64,000 bases of DNA from Paenibacillus tengchongensis (GCF_008973665.1 NZ_WACP01000002.1:602309-666308), one strand, 5' to 3'. Shown: positions 32,589-41,635, counted from the first letter of the stretch. Notes: generated by a model not told the origin, from the sequence alone. Program-made: numbers and translations.

Positions 32589-34691
32589 ATGAAATTTAAA
32601 GAGAGTTATATATACGTCGGTGCTTTTACTTTGTGTTTAGTAGTGCTGTCAGTGACTTTGAATAATGCTGATCTTTCTATTCCTCTAATATATGCAGGTG
32701 ATGGACTGCTAAACTTGCTATGGATAAAGAGTGTATTAGAACATGGATGGTTTCTTCATAATCCTTCATTAGGCGCCCCTTTTTGGCAAGATATGCATGA
32801 TTTTCCCATGTCAGAAGGATTGAATTTTTTAATCATAAAATTTTTCGGGCTGTTTACTGATGATGCTTCAAAAGTAATTAATCTTTATTACCTATCTACT
32901 TATCCAATGACTGCACTGACATCTTTGATTTTTATGCGCCGAATGAAAATAAATATACCTGTCTCAATATTAGGAAGTATTGTTTTTGCATTCATTCCTT
33001 ATCATTATCTACGAGGAGAAGCCCATTTGTTTCTATCGGGATATTATATGGTGCCTTTAATCACTATGGTTATCTTTTGGGTATGGGATGGTGAATGGGG
33101 ACGGAGAAGGTGGATATGTTCAATTATTATTCTACTGTTGGTTGGTTCAACAGGAATCTATTATGCATTTTATACATGTGCTGCAATCCTTCTAGTTGGA
33201 TGTCTTGTTTCCCTGAATAAAAAGAATTTAAAAAATATTATTAACCCGCTGATATTAATTTCAATTGTTGTTTTTTCAGGGTTAATAAATCTTGCTCCAA
33301 ATATAATTTATACTTTAGATAAAGGCGCTAACCCCGAGGCAGTTCAACGAAGTTATATCGAATCTGAAATATATGGTTTGAAAATAACTAACTTGGTTCT
33401 GCCTGTTAACGATCACCGAATTAACTTCTTAGCTGCGGTAAAGGATCACTATAATTCTATAGCACCTTTAAATAATGAAAATACTACAGCGTCGTTAGGT
33501 ATGTTTGGGACGATTGGCTTTATTGTACTTTTATCAATAATATTTATAAGGACCAAAGATGAGACTTTAAATAAATTAAGTATCTTGAATATTTCTACGC
33601 TTTTACTGGTTTCTATTGGGGGATTCGGTACTGTAGTTGCTATGCTATTAACAGCGGAGATTAGAGGATACAATCGTTTTAGTGTATTTATAGCCTTCTA
33701 TTCTATTTTAGCTTTTTGCATAATAATAAATAAATGGAGATCAAAATATATCTACCTCTGCTCTTTACTTATATTACTGCTTGCTCTCTTTGATCAAATA
33801 AGCAATAGCTTTAATCCACAGTCTGACTACATGAAATCAGAGTATAAAAATGATAAAGCATTTATTGCTCGGATTGAAGAAAACTTGCCTAAATCTTCAA
33901 TGATATTTCAGCTTCCCTATATGAAGTTCCCTGAAAATGGGCCTATATATAGAATGGGGGATTACGATCATGCCAAAGCATATCTCAATTCTAATGAATT
34001 AAGATGGAGTTATGGTGCAATGAAGGGGAGAGAAGAAGATATATGGATAAGATCGGTTTCTGGTAAGAATACTGAAGAGATGGTTAAGGACCTTGCTTTC
34101 TCTGGTTTTGAGGGGATATACATCGACAGAAACGGATATGAGAAAGATGCAGTTGAATTAATTGACGAGTTGAAAATTATTCTTAACGAAGATCCGTTAA
34201 TAAGTGAGAATAATAGATTGGCATTCTTTAGTATGGTAGAATATAACAAAAAGCTAATGGCTCAGTTTAGCCAAGAACAATGGTCGGAACATGTAAATAA
34301 GGTGCTTTATCCGATCATAGTAAGTTGGGGGGATGGATTTTATGACATGGAAAAAGATAATCAACAGAACTGGATATGGGGGGAGAATAAAGGTGTAGTT
34401 CACATTAATAATCCTTCTCAAAATACAAAAGAGATAAAAATAGAAATGACTTTAAGGACAGGCTATGACGCCATGTCTGAAATGAAATTGAGTGGTGGCT
34501 TGATAAATCAAACGCTCAGTATAAACTTAAATGGAACTTCGTTTCAGAAAATAGTGAAAATACCACCGGGGGAACATTTAATTTTATTTGAAAGTGATGC
34601 TCAAAGAGTAGTAGCACCAAAAGATTCCAGGATTTTGTTTTTTAATGTTATGAATTTTAATCTTAAAGAAATAAATGTAGCTGAAGAATAA
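32589..34691 (+). CDS. Large multi-pass membrane protein, probable GT-C glycosyltransferase
   Basis: 700 aa. About ten or more hydrophobic segments lie between residues 5 and 415, starting YIYVGAFTLCLVVLSVTL, followed by a soluble C-terminal region of ~280 aa with beta-rich sequence near the end. The first loop contains YAGDGLLNLLWIKSVLEHGW with an acidic residue, as in GT-C enzymes that use polyprenyl-phosphate sugars outside the membrane; GEAHLFLSGYYMVP is also seen in uncharacterised YfhO-like proteins. Next to gtrA and near a GtrB-like gene (37159), it could be the third partner of an extracellular glycosylation system. Family assignment is tentative. Confidence 0.65.
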   Translation: MKFKESYIYVGAFTLCLVVLSVTLNNADLSIPLIYAGDGLLNLLWIKSVLEHGWFLHNPSLGAPFWQDMHDFPMSEGLNFLIIKFFGLFTDDASKVINLYYLSTYPMTALTSLIFMRRMKINIPVSILGSIVFAFIPYHYLRGEAHLFLSGYYMVPLITMVIFWVWDGEWGRRRWICSIIILLLVGSTGIYYAFYTCAAILLVGCLVSLNKKNLKNIINPLILISIVVFSGLINLAPNIIYTLDKGANPEAVQRSYIESEIYGLKITNLVLPVNDHRINFLAAVKDHYNSIAPLNNENTTASLGMFGTIGFIVLLSIIFIRTKDETLNKLSILNISTLLLVSIGGFGTVVAMLLTAEIRGYNRFSVFIAFYSILAFCIIINKWRSKYIYLCSLLILLLALFDQISNSFNPQSDYMKSEYKNDKAFIARIEENLPKSSMIFQLPYMKFPENGPIYRMGDYDHAKAYLNSNELRWSYGAMKGREEDIWIRSVSGKNTEEMVKDLAFSGFEGIYIDRNGYEKDAVELIDELKIILNEDPLISENNRLAFFSMVEYNKKLMAQFSQEQWSEHVNKVLYPIIVSWGDGFYDMEKDNQQNWIWGENKGVVHINNPSQNTKEIKIEMTLRTGYDAMSEMKLSGGLINQTLSINLNGTSFQKIVKIPPGEHLILFESDAQRVVAPKDSRILFFNVMNFNLKEINVAEE

Positions 34692-34712
34692 TCAAAGTCT
34701 TCGAGAAAACTG

Positions 34713-35162
34713 TTGTGCTCCTTAGCAGTGAGAAAATATGTGCAACAAAAGGCGGATGATTTAGCTAAGATGAGTCAATCAGTTAGATTTATTTTTGTTG
34801 GAATCCTGAATACTATTGTTGGTTTTTTTGCTTACGCTGCTTATATTTTTGTTTTAAATGATAGTTATATTCAGGCACTTATTTTTTCGCATATAGTTGG
34901 TGTAATACACAGTTATCTTTGGAATAATAAGTGGACCTTCCAACAAAAAAGTTATAATGGTAAAAGCATAGTCAAATTTGTGTCAGTGTACATTGTTACT
35001 TTCTTTGTGAATTTATTAGTTTTATCGATTTTAGTTGATACAATTGAAATAAATAAATTAATTTCACAAGGATTAGCTCTATTTATTACTACTATTTTTA
35101 GTTTTGTAGGTCATAAATACTGGAGCTTTAAATCTACTACAGATGAAATTGAGGAGTGTTGA
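34713..35162 (+). CDS. GtrA family membrane protein (probable flippase)
   Basis: 149 aa with four TM segments: IFVGILNTIVGFFAYAAYIF, IQALIFSHIVGVIHSYLW, FVSVYIVTFFVNLLVLSIL and a last near 120-140. The motifs VGxxNT and NNKWTFQ/HKYWSF are GtrA hallmarks. GtrA proteins are thought to flip polyprenyl-phosphate-linked sugars. The start is uncertain: TTG 34713, GTG 34728, GTG 34740 and ATG 34770 are possible and none has a strong ribosome site. The stop is 1 nt before the rfbH ATG. Confidence 0.85.
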   Translation: MCSLAVRKYVQQKADDLAKMSQSVRFIFVGILNTIVGFFAYAAYIFVLNDSYIQALIFSHIVGVIHSYLWNNKWTFQQKSYNGKSIVKFVSVYIVTFFVNLLVLSILVDTIEINKLISQGLALFITTIFSFVGHKYWSFKSTTDEIEEC

Positions 35163-35163
35163 A

Positions 35164-36726
35164 ATGTTTAAAGAGGGACAGATTATCTTTGAAAAAGTAT
35201 CGCAAATTTACGCATTAATATATGAGGTTAATGTTGATCAAATAAATGCTTATATTCTGACAGAAACTCCTCCCGATGTATTTTCAGAAAAATTACACTA
35301 TAAAATTGTTCTTTCTGATAAACAAAATACTTTTTATTTAAATATAAATTCAAAAATTGAAATAAAAAATCAGCAACTTTCTCTCCACAGTGAAATAGAA
35401 AAGTTTGAACTTGAAAAAATAATGCGCTTAGAAATTTTACTTAAAGTAGAAAAATTTTATTACATTTTCCATTCTGACAGAAACAAAGAATTTGATCCGA
35501 ACAAAACACAAGTTTCTTATGGAGGTCGTGTATACGACGAAAATGAAATGAGAAGTTTAGTCGACTCTTCTTTAGATTTTTGGTTAACTGCCGGGCGGTA
35601 TAATCAGCAATTTGAAAAGGAGTATGCCGAATATTTAGGTGTGCGATACGCGCTTCTCACTAATTCTGGATCTTCCGCCAATCTCTTGGCTTTCTCTGCT
35701 CTGACTTCACCCAAATTAAAAGAACGTCAAATTAAGCCTGGAGATGAAGTGATAACCGTAGCAGCCGGTTTTCCTACAACGGTGACCCCAATCGTTCAAA
35801 ATGGCGCCATTCCTGTTTTTGTTGATGTTGAATTGGGGACGTATAACATTTTAGCTGATAGAATTGAAGCAGCTATTTCTCCAAAAACAAAGGCTATAAT
35901 GGTTGCTCACACAATGGGAAATCCTTTTGAGTTAGATAAAGTGATGGAAATTGCCAGTAAGTACAATCTGTGGGTAGTTGAAGATAATTGTGACGCGCTT
36001 GGTTCTACATTTAATGGGAAATTAACAGGTACACACGGACATATTGGTACTTCAAGCTTCTATCCTCCTCATCATATGACAATGGGAGAAGGAGGGGCAG
36101 TTTATACAAACAATGCTTTATTAAAGTCAATAATTGAATCTTACAGAGATTGGGGAAGAGACTGCTGGTGTCCTTCTGGTTGTGACAATACATGTAACAA
36201 ACGCTTTGGATGGGAATTAGGTTCATTACCATATGGATATGATCATAAATACACATATTCTCATATTGGCTATAATTTAAGAGTCACAGAAATGCAAGCG
36301 GCCATAGGCGTGGAACAATTAAAGAAAGTCCCCGTTTTTACCCAGGCTCGTAAAGATAACTTTGCTCGTCTATATGAAGGATTAAAAGGATTAGAAGAAC
36401 ATTTTTATCTTCCAAAGGCTACTAGAAATTCAGATCCTAGTTGGTTTGGTTTTATTTTAACAGTCAAAGATAGTACAAATTTCTCTAAAAACGAGATTGT
36501 CGAGTACTTAGAGAAAAATCGTATTCAAACACGTATGCTATTTGCTGGGAATTTAACGCGTCAACCTGCATTCATAGGTGTAAACTACCGTATTAGTGGC
36601 GATTTGAAAAATACAGATAAAATAATGAATGATACATTTCTTGTTGGTGTGTATCCTGGTCTGACCAATGAAAAGATTGATTATATTGTGAATAAAATAA
36701 GAAGCTTTGTGGCAGCAAAAAACTAA
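35164..36726 (+). CDS. rfbH: CDP-4-keto-6-deoxyglucose 3-dehydrase (E1/RfbH-type), N-terminally extended
   Basis: 520 aa from the ATG at 35164 (GAGGAG at 35151-35156). Residues about 110-520 closely follow RfbH/E1: SLDFWLTAGRYNQQFEKEYA, GDEVITVAAGFPTTV, SFYPPHHMTMGEGGAV, RDWGRDCWCPSGCDNTC, YDHKYTYSHIGYNLRVTEMQ. The usual PLP lysine is replaced by His303, the mark of this PMP-dependent dehydrase. Cysteines 276, 334, 336 and 344 exactly reproduce the C-x57-C-x1-C-x7-C [2Fe-2S] pattern. Residues 1 to ~110 have no counterpart in Salmonella RfbH as I recall it (about 437 aa) and may form an extra beta-rich domain. No CDP-glucose synthase, intact 4,6-dehydratase or E3 reductase is present; a decayed rfbG follows. 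Confidence 0.92.
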   Translation: MFKEGQIIFEKVSQIYALIYEVNVDQINAYILTETPPDVFSEKLHYKIVLSDKQNTFYLNINSKIEIKNQQLSLHSEIEKFELEKIMRLEILLKVEKFYYIFHSDRNKEFDPNKTQVSYGGRVYDENEMRSLVDSSLDFWLTAGRYNQQFEKEYAEYLGVRYALLTNSGSSANLLAFSALTSPKLKERQIKPGDEVITVAAGFPTTVTPIVQNGAIPVFVDVELGTYNILADRIEAAISPKTKAIMVAHTMGNPFELDKVMEIASKYNLWVVEDNCDALGSTFNGKLTGTHGHIGTSSFYPPHHMTMGEGGAVYTNNALLKSIIESYRDWGRDCWCPSGCDNTCNKRFGWELGSLPYGYDHKYTYSHIGYNLRVTEMQAAIGVEQLKKVPVFTQARKDNFARLYEGLKGLEEHFYLPKATRNSDPSWFGFILTVKDSTNFSKNEIVEYLEKNRIQTRMLFAGNLTRQPAFIGVNYRISGDLKNTDKIMNDTFLVGVYPGLTNEKIDYIVNKIRSFVAAKN

Positions 36727-36760
36727 AAATCTGTATGGAGTCGGTAAAAAATATAATTGC

Positions 36761-37018
36761 GGACAGAGAGTTTTGATTGATATAGTTTTTTATTACAGGT
36801 CACACTGGATTTGAAGAATCTTGGCTTTATCTACGCCTAACTTCAATGGGAGACTAAGATACCGGATTTTCTTTGGAACCTAATACCCAGCCAAGTTTAA
36901 AAGCTATGCAATATTGATAGTTTGATAAAGAAATTATTATAGGCGATGTTAAGAGAGGAGAATAAGTTGAGAAGCTGTCAATACCATAGTCGAACAAGAT
37001 GTACCAATAGTAATAAAC
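36761..37018 (+). pseudogene. rfbG: Remnant of CDP-glucose 4,6-dehydratase (rfbG), heavily decayed
   Basis: The gap between rfbH and the next gene reads as the N-terminus of RfbG broken by stops and frameshifts. From 36761 one frame gives GQRVL. From 36792, in one frame, it gives ITGHTGFEESWLYLRLTSMG, then a stop, TGFSLEPNTQPSLKAMQY, two stops, and FDKEIIIGDVKR. After a frameshift near 36970 it gives EAVNTIVEQDVPIVIN. These match in order the RfbG NAD loop (TGHTGFKGSWL), the ALxPPTxPSLF-type segment, the GDIRD step and the PDIVIH segment. The catalytic middle and the C-terminus are absent. A minus-strand frame at 36854-37102 is its shadow. Confidence 0.8.
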
Positions 37019-37158
37019 AAAAACATATAACATAATTGTCAGTTCTTGAATAATTTCTGAAAGCGAAAAACAGTTAAGCGAGTGCCAGATAAGTACTCGC
37101 ATATTGTAGAGGTCGTAATTTTGTTTAAATCGGCTACAAATTGGGAGAATAGAATAAA

Positions 37159-38088
37159 ATGAAAACTATAAGTATAGTAACCCCCTGTTATAATGAAGAG
37201 GAGAATGTCCAGGAATTATATAATCAAGTGAAAGAAGTATTCGCAAAGATACCAGGTTATATTTATGAGCATATTTTTATTGATAATGCTTCTAAAGATA
37301 AGACGGTTGAAATATTAAAAAAGATTGCTCGAGACGATAGAAATGTAAAGATAATTGTTAACTCAAGAAATTTTGGACACATTCGCTCTCCTTACCATGC
37401 TTTGTTGCAGGCATCGGGGGATGCAGTGATTTTATTAGTCGCTGATTTACAAGATCCGCCAGAAATGATTAATAGCTTTATAGAGAAATGGGAAAATGGC
37501 TACAAAGTTGTATTGGGAGTTAAAACTCAAAGTCATGAAAGTAAAGCGATGTTTGCAATAAGGAAGATGTACTATAATTTTATTAACAGAGTTTCAGAGA
37601 TTGAATTAACTAAGAATAATACTGGATTCGGTTTATATGACAAAGAAATTATTCGTATTTTAAAAGAGATTGATGATCCCTACCCTTATTTTAGAGGATT
37701 GATATCTGATATTGGTTTTGAAAGCTATAAAATAGAATATGTTCAGCCTGTCAGAAAACGTGGCATAACAAAAAATAATTTTTATACATTATATGATATC
37801 GCAATGTTAGGGATTACAAATCACTCCAAAATACCCCTTAGATTAGCAGCAATGCTCGGCTTTGTTTTATCTGCTTTAAGCTTGTTTGTTGCCCTGGGAT
37901 ATTTGATAGCAAAGCTTTTATTTTGGAATTACTTTTCCCTAGGAACGGCACCGCTAATCATTGGCCTTTTTTTGTTTTCATCTGTACAATTGTTTTTTAT
38001 TGGTATATTAGGGGAGTATATTGGTTCGATTCATACACAAGTTTTAAAAAGGCCTTTGGTTGTTGAGAAAGAACGGATCAATTTTTAG
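37159..38088 (+). CDS. GtrB/DPM1-like polyprenyl-phosphate glycosyltransferase (GT2)
   Basis: 309 aa. The N-terminal GT-A domain begins ISIVTPCYNEEENVQELY, with IDNASKDKT and the catalytic VADLQDPPEMI (DxD-like). Two TM segments follow near residues 230-260 and 265-290, a layout typical of bactoprenol glucosyltransferase GtrB/CsbB. It would load a sugar from a nucleotide donor onto undecaprenyl phosphate. With GtrA (34713) and the GT-C-like protein (32589) it completes a three-part glycosylation system, here split by rfbH and the rfbG remnant. Last gene of the AT-rich island. Confidence 0.88.
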   Translation: MKTISIVTPCYNEEENVQELYNQVKEVFAKIPGYIYEHIFIDNASKDKTVEILKKIARDDRNVKIIVNSRNFGHIRSPYHALLQASGDAVILLVADLQDPPEMINSFIEKWENGYKVVLGVKTQSHESKAMFAIRKMYYNFINRVSEIELTKNNTGFGLYDKEIIRILKEIDDPYPYFRGLISDIGFESYKIEYVQPVRKRGITKNNFYTLYDIAMLGITNHSKIPLRLAAMLGFVLSALSLFVALGYLIAKLLFWNYFSLGTAPLIIGLFLFSSVQLFFIGILGEYIGSIHTQVLKRPLVVEKERINF

Positions 38089-38457
38089 TCTATTTATACA
38101 TGTCATTTTAAAGAAAGAGCTTCATAAATATGAAGGCTACCTATTTATAACTCTTTGGCGAAAGCTTTCGTATCCGGTGGTCTATATAGACAACCGGTTT
38201 TTTATGTAAAGTTATTTATGAAGAAAATCAAGATCTAATATAGATAATTGTAATAATATGCTAAATGCCCAGGTTACCCAAAATAAACGAATATTATATC
38301 AATAATAATGGGAATTGCATATTATAAAGTGATTCGTCATTGGCAATTGATTAGTTGATGTCTGATTCTGCACTTTCTGAGGAGGGAGCGGAATTCACTC
38401 CTAAGGTCGCAGAGTATAATTTGAAATATCCTCATTAAACCCAGAGGTGGTTATCCC
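38089..38457. other. Non-coding right boundary of the AT-rich island
   Basis: 369 nt without a gene. It holds the terminator at 38174-38203 and then AT-rich sequence that changes sharply to GC-rich at the rfbB start. TATAAT at 38415-38420 is a possible -10 for rfbB but lacks a good -35. No attachment site, tRNA or insertion-sequence end was recognised. Confidence 0.5.
38174..38203 (+). terminator. Intrinsic terminator at the end of the AT-rich island
   Basis: CCGGTGGTCTAT and ATAGACAACCGG pair with one internal mismatch, followed by TTTTTT. Confidence 0.8.
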
Positions 38458-39480
38458 ATGAAACTTCTCGTCACCGGCGGCGCCGGATTTATCGGCAGCA
38501 ACTTTGTAATATACATGCTGCAGCAGCACCCTGATTATCAAATCGTCAACGTGGATGCGCTGACGTATGCGGGCAATCTGGAGAATCTGAAATCGGTGGA
38601 GAACCATCCGAACTATACGTTTGTGAAGGCGAATATTACGGACGTGGCGGCGATGGATGAGCTGATTGGCCAGGGTGTGGATGTGGTGGTCAATTTTGCG
38701 GCGGAGTCGCATGTGGACCGGAGTATTTTGGAGCCGGATGTGTTCGTAAAGACGAATGTGCTGGGAACCCAGGTGCTTCTGGATGCGGCTAAGAAATACA
38801 GTGTGACCAAGTTTGTGCAGGTGTCCACCGATGAGGTATATGGGACGCTGGGTGCGACCGGATTGTTTACCGAAGAAACGCCGCTCACGCCGAACAGTCC
38901 GTATTCCGCAAGTAAAGCGGGCGGTGATTTGCTCGTTCGTGCCTACCATGAAACTTTCGGGCTGCCGGTTAACATCACACGCTGCTCGAATAACTACGGG
39001 CCTTACCAGTTCCCGGAGAAGCTGATTCCGCTGATGATCTCGCGTGCGCTGAACGACGGGGCTCTGCCTGTGTATGGTGACGGACTTAATATTCGTGACT
39101 GGTTGTACGTTGAAGACCACTGCAGCGCGATTGATCTTGTTATTCATAATGGCGTGATCGGTGAAGTGTACAACATCGGAGGCAACAACGAGCGCACCAA
39201 TGTGCATATTGTAAAGACGATTCTGCAGGAGCTCGGCAAGCCGGAGTCGCTGATTACGTATGTGCAGGACCGTCCTGGACACGACCGCCGGTATGGCATT
39301 GATCCTACGAAGATTACGCGTGAGCTGGGCTGGAAGCCGAAGCATACCTTTGAGACGGGCATTAAGGAAACGATCCGCTGGTATCTCGACAATCAGGAGT
39401 GGTGGACGCGGATCCAATCAGGCGAATACCAGAAGTATGCTGCGCTGCAGTACGGCAGCCGTCTGGGGGATTCGCTGTAA
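38458..39480 (+). CDS. rfbB: dTDP-glucose 4,6-dehydratase
   Basis: 340 aa, normal RmlB length. Makes dTDP-4-keto-6-deoxyglucose with bound NAD. Seen: LVTGGAGFIGSNFVIYMLQQ, DALTYAGNLENL, NFAAESHVDRSI, VSTDEVYGTLG, PYSASKAGGDLLVRAY (YxxxK), NNYGPYQFPEKLIPLMI and DRPGHDRRYGID. Ribosome site AGAGG upstream. Its stop overlaps the rfbD start (TAATG), so the two are translationally coupled. Completes dTDP-rhamnose synthesis with the distant rfbA/rfbC. Confidence 0.97.
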   Translation: MKLLVTGGAGFIGSNFVIYMLQQHPDYQIVNVDALTYAGNLENLKSVENHPNYTFVKANITDVAAMDELIGQGVDVVVNFAAESHVDRSILEPDVFVKTNVLGTQVLLDAAKKYSVTKFVQVSTDEVYGTLGATGLFTEETPLTPNSPYSASKAGGDLLVRAYHETFGLPVNITRCSNNYGPYQFPEKLIPLMISRALNDGALPVYGDGLNIRDWLYVEDHCSAIDLVIHNGVIGEVYNIGGNNERTNVHIVKTILQELGKPESLITYVQDRPGHDRRYGIDPTKITRELGWKPKHTFETGIKETIRWYLDNQEWWTRIQSGEYQKYAALQYGSRLGDSL

Positions 39481-40349
39481 TGCCGAAGATGAAGGTATTG
39501 GTGACCGGTTCTGCGGGGCAGCTGGGTCAGGACCTGGTATTGCTGCTGACTGCGCAGGGTCATGAAGTGATGGGCTGCGACCGGCAGGAGATGGATATTA
39601 CTGATCTGGATCAGTGCAAAGAAGTAATTGGCGGCTTTGCGCCTGATGCTGTAGTTCACTGCGCTGCCCACACAGCGGTGGATGTCGCGGAGACAGATAT
39701 CGATAGCGCCTATCTGATTAATGCCACGGGAAGCCGGAATGTAGCCCTGGCGGCGGAGCAAGCCGGCGCGAAGCTGGTGTACATTAGCACCGATTATGTC
39801 TTCGACGGCATGGGTACGAAGCCATACCATGAATATGACAATACAGACCCGCAGAGCATTTACGGCAAGTCGAAACGGGCTGGTGAGATTCTGGTTCAAT
39901 CGCTGTCTTCTAAATTCTTCATTGTCCGTACCTCCTGGGTGTACGGCAAGTACGGCAACAACTTCGTCAAGACCATGCTGAAGCTGGGACAGGAGAAGCC
40001 GCTGCTTCAGGTTGTTAATGATCAGAAGGGATCGCCGACCTACACCGTTGATCTGGCCCGTTTTGTACTTGAGCTGATCCAGACGGAGAAGTACGGCATC
40101 TACCATGCTTCCAACAGCGAAGCCTGCACATGGTATGAATTCACGCAGGCGATCTTTGCCGAAGCTGAGGAGCTTCTTGGACTTAAGTTTACCGCTAAGC
40201 TGGAACCATGCACGACAGAACAGTTTCCGCGTCCGGCTCCGCGTCCGCAGTATTCCGTTATGGAGCATCTGTCGATCCGTACGAATGGTTTCCAGGATAT
40301 CCGGCCATGGCGGGAAGGTCTGCGAGATTTCTTGCTGGAATTGAAGTAA
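39480..40349 (+). CDS. rfbD: dTDP-4-dehydrorhamnose reductase
   Basis: 289 aa from the ATG at 39480 (a 27-codon upstream extension would overlap rfbB). Performs the last reduction to dTDP-L-rhamnose. Motifs: VLVTGSAGQLGQDLVLLL, CDRQEMDITDLDQ, HCAAHTAVDVAETD, YISTDYVFDG, YGKSKRAGEILVQ and VRTSWVYGKYGNNFVKTML. It ends 27 nt before a strong terminator, so rfbB-rfbD is a self-contained operon. Confidence 0.96.
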   Translation: MPKMKVLVTGSAGQLGQDLVLLLTAQGHEVMGCDRQEMDITDLDQCKEVIGGFAPDAVVHCAAHTAVDVAETDIDSAYLINATGSRNVALAAEQAGAKLVYISTDYVFDGMGTKPYHEYDNTDPQSIYGKSKRAGEILVQSLSSKFFIVRTSWVYGKYGNNFVKTMLKLGQEKPLLQVVNDQKGSPTYTVDLARFVLELIQTEKYGIYHASNSEACTWYEFTQAIFAEAEELLGLKFTAKLEPCTTEQFPRPAPRPQYSVMEHLSIRTNGFQDIRPWREGLRDFLLELK

Positions 40350-40375
40350 ACAAAGCGAATAGGGTAATGAGATTG

Positions 40376-40409
40376 CTCCCGGGCCGTAACCAACGGTTCG
40401 GGAGTTTTT
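40376..40409 (+). terminator. Intrinsic terminator after rfbD
   Basis: CTCCCGGGCCGT, loop AACCA, ACGGTTCGGGAG, then TTTTT. Confidence 0.88.
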
Positions 40410-40546
40410 GCTTTGGGTTTGCCGAAAGAAGAGGAAGCAGGGGTGGGCATAATGGGGCATAGGGGAGGCCAACATAGCCGACCTGCAATGATTCCGATAT
40501 AATGGACGAATAGGATTACCAATCTTGTAGAAATGCGGAGTTACTA

Positions 40547-41635
40547 ATGAACATGAAAACGGTTAGTGTACATATCGTTACCTATAACAGCGGGGACGAC
40601 ATTATAGATTGCCTTCAGGCTGTGATTGCCCAGGATTACCCGGTAGAGCAGATCGTTGTGGTGGATAATGCCTCAAAGGATGGCTCGGCGGGAAAAGTGC
40701 GCGAGTGGTACCGCGAGCTAGAAGCGAAGCAACAAGATTCTGCATGCCATCAGGGAGCAGTGATCAGCCAAAAAGAGCATCAACTGACGGAGCAGCAGCA
40801 GGATTCTGGTGAATTGGGCGAAAACCGGCTAACGGGGAAACATCCGGAAGCGAGACTTTACCCCCAACTCACCCTCATCGAAAATCCCGCGAACACCGGC
40901 TTCGCACCCGCACACAATCAGGCTATTGCCGCCACCGATACGGACTACGTGCTGGTGCTCAATCCCGACTTGGAGCTGGCGGCTGATTATGTTTCACGGC
41001 TGATAGCAGTCATGGAAGCCGATCCGCGCATCGGCAGTGCAACGGGCAAGCTGCTGCTTAAGGCCGATCCGTCGCTGCTCGATAGCACAGGGCTGAGGAT
41101 GAACCGGGCCCGGCGGGCGTTTGACCGGAGAGCAGGGGAACCGGCGGCGCAGGGCCCGGACTCGGGCCTGGTATTTGGAGTATCCGGAGCCGCTGCCATG
41201 TATTCGCGGAGGATGATCGAGGATGTCAGCGTCGAGGGCGAATTTTTTGACGGGGATTTTTTTGCGTATAAGGAAGATGTTGATGTCGCCTGGCGGGCGC
41301 AGTTATTCGGCTGGAACGCATTCTACAATGCAGAAGCTATAGGTTACCATGAGCGGGGCTGGAAGACATCGGGGCGCAGCGACAAGGCGCTGTTTATCCG
41401 GCGGATCTCCTATATTAATCGCTACAAGATGCTCTATAAAAACGAACCAATACGTACGCTTCTACCTACAATGCTATGTTCGCTGCCATACGAAATTGCC
41501 GCCACTGGCTATATGCTCCTGAGGGAACCGCAGTTGCTCAAAGCCTGGACGACCTTTTGGTCGCAGCGCAAGGAGCTACGGCGGAAGCGGCGCTATATTC
41601 AGGCGCTTGCGAAGCAGCGGGGAAGGAACCTATAG
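40547..41635 (+). CDS. Glycosyltransferase family 2 (rhamnosyltransferase-like)
   Basis: 362 aa. GT-A fold: VSVHIVTYNSGDDIIDCLQA, VVVDNASKDGS, ENPANTGFAPAHNQAI, VLVLNPDLEL (DxD), GVSGAAAMYSRRMIED, FFAYKEDVDVAWRAQLFGW and YHERGW. Such features are common in dTDP-rhamnosyl transferases, and it follows rfbBD. Residues about 55-100 form a Gln/Glu-rich insertion (KQQDSACHQG, LTEQQQDSGELGE) between beta strands of the nucleotide-binding half, absent from the related enzyme at 41909. Start ATG 40547, or ATG 40553. Confidence 0.88.
   Translation: MNMKTVSVHIVTYNSGDDIIDCLQAVIAQDYPVEQIVVVDNASKDGSAGKVREWYRELEAKQQDSACHQGAVISQKEHQLTEQQQDSGELGENRLTGKHPEARLYPQLTLIENPANTGFAPAHNQAIAATDTDYVLVLNPDLELAADYVSRLIAVMEADPRIGSATGKLLLKADPSLLDSTGLRMNRARRAFDRRAGEPAAQGPDSGLVFGVSGAAAMYSRRMIEDVSVEGEFFDGDFFAYKEDVDVAWRAQLFGWNAFYNAEAIGYHERGWKTSGRSDKALFIRRISYINRYKMLYKNEPIRTLLPTMLCSLPYEIAATGYMLLREPQLLKAWTTFWSQRKELRRKRRYIQALAKQRGRNL

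Noticed and set aside
36854..37102. 82-codon minus-strand frame after rfbH
   Set aside because: It is antisense to the rfbG remnant, whose plus-strand pieces match a known family in order.
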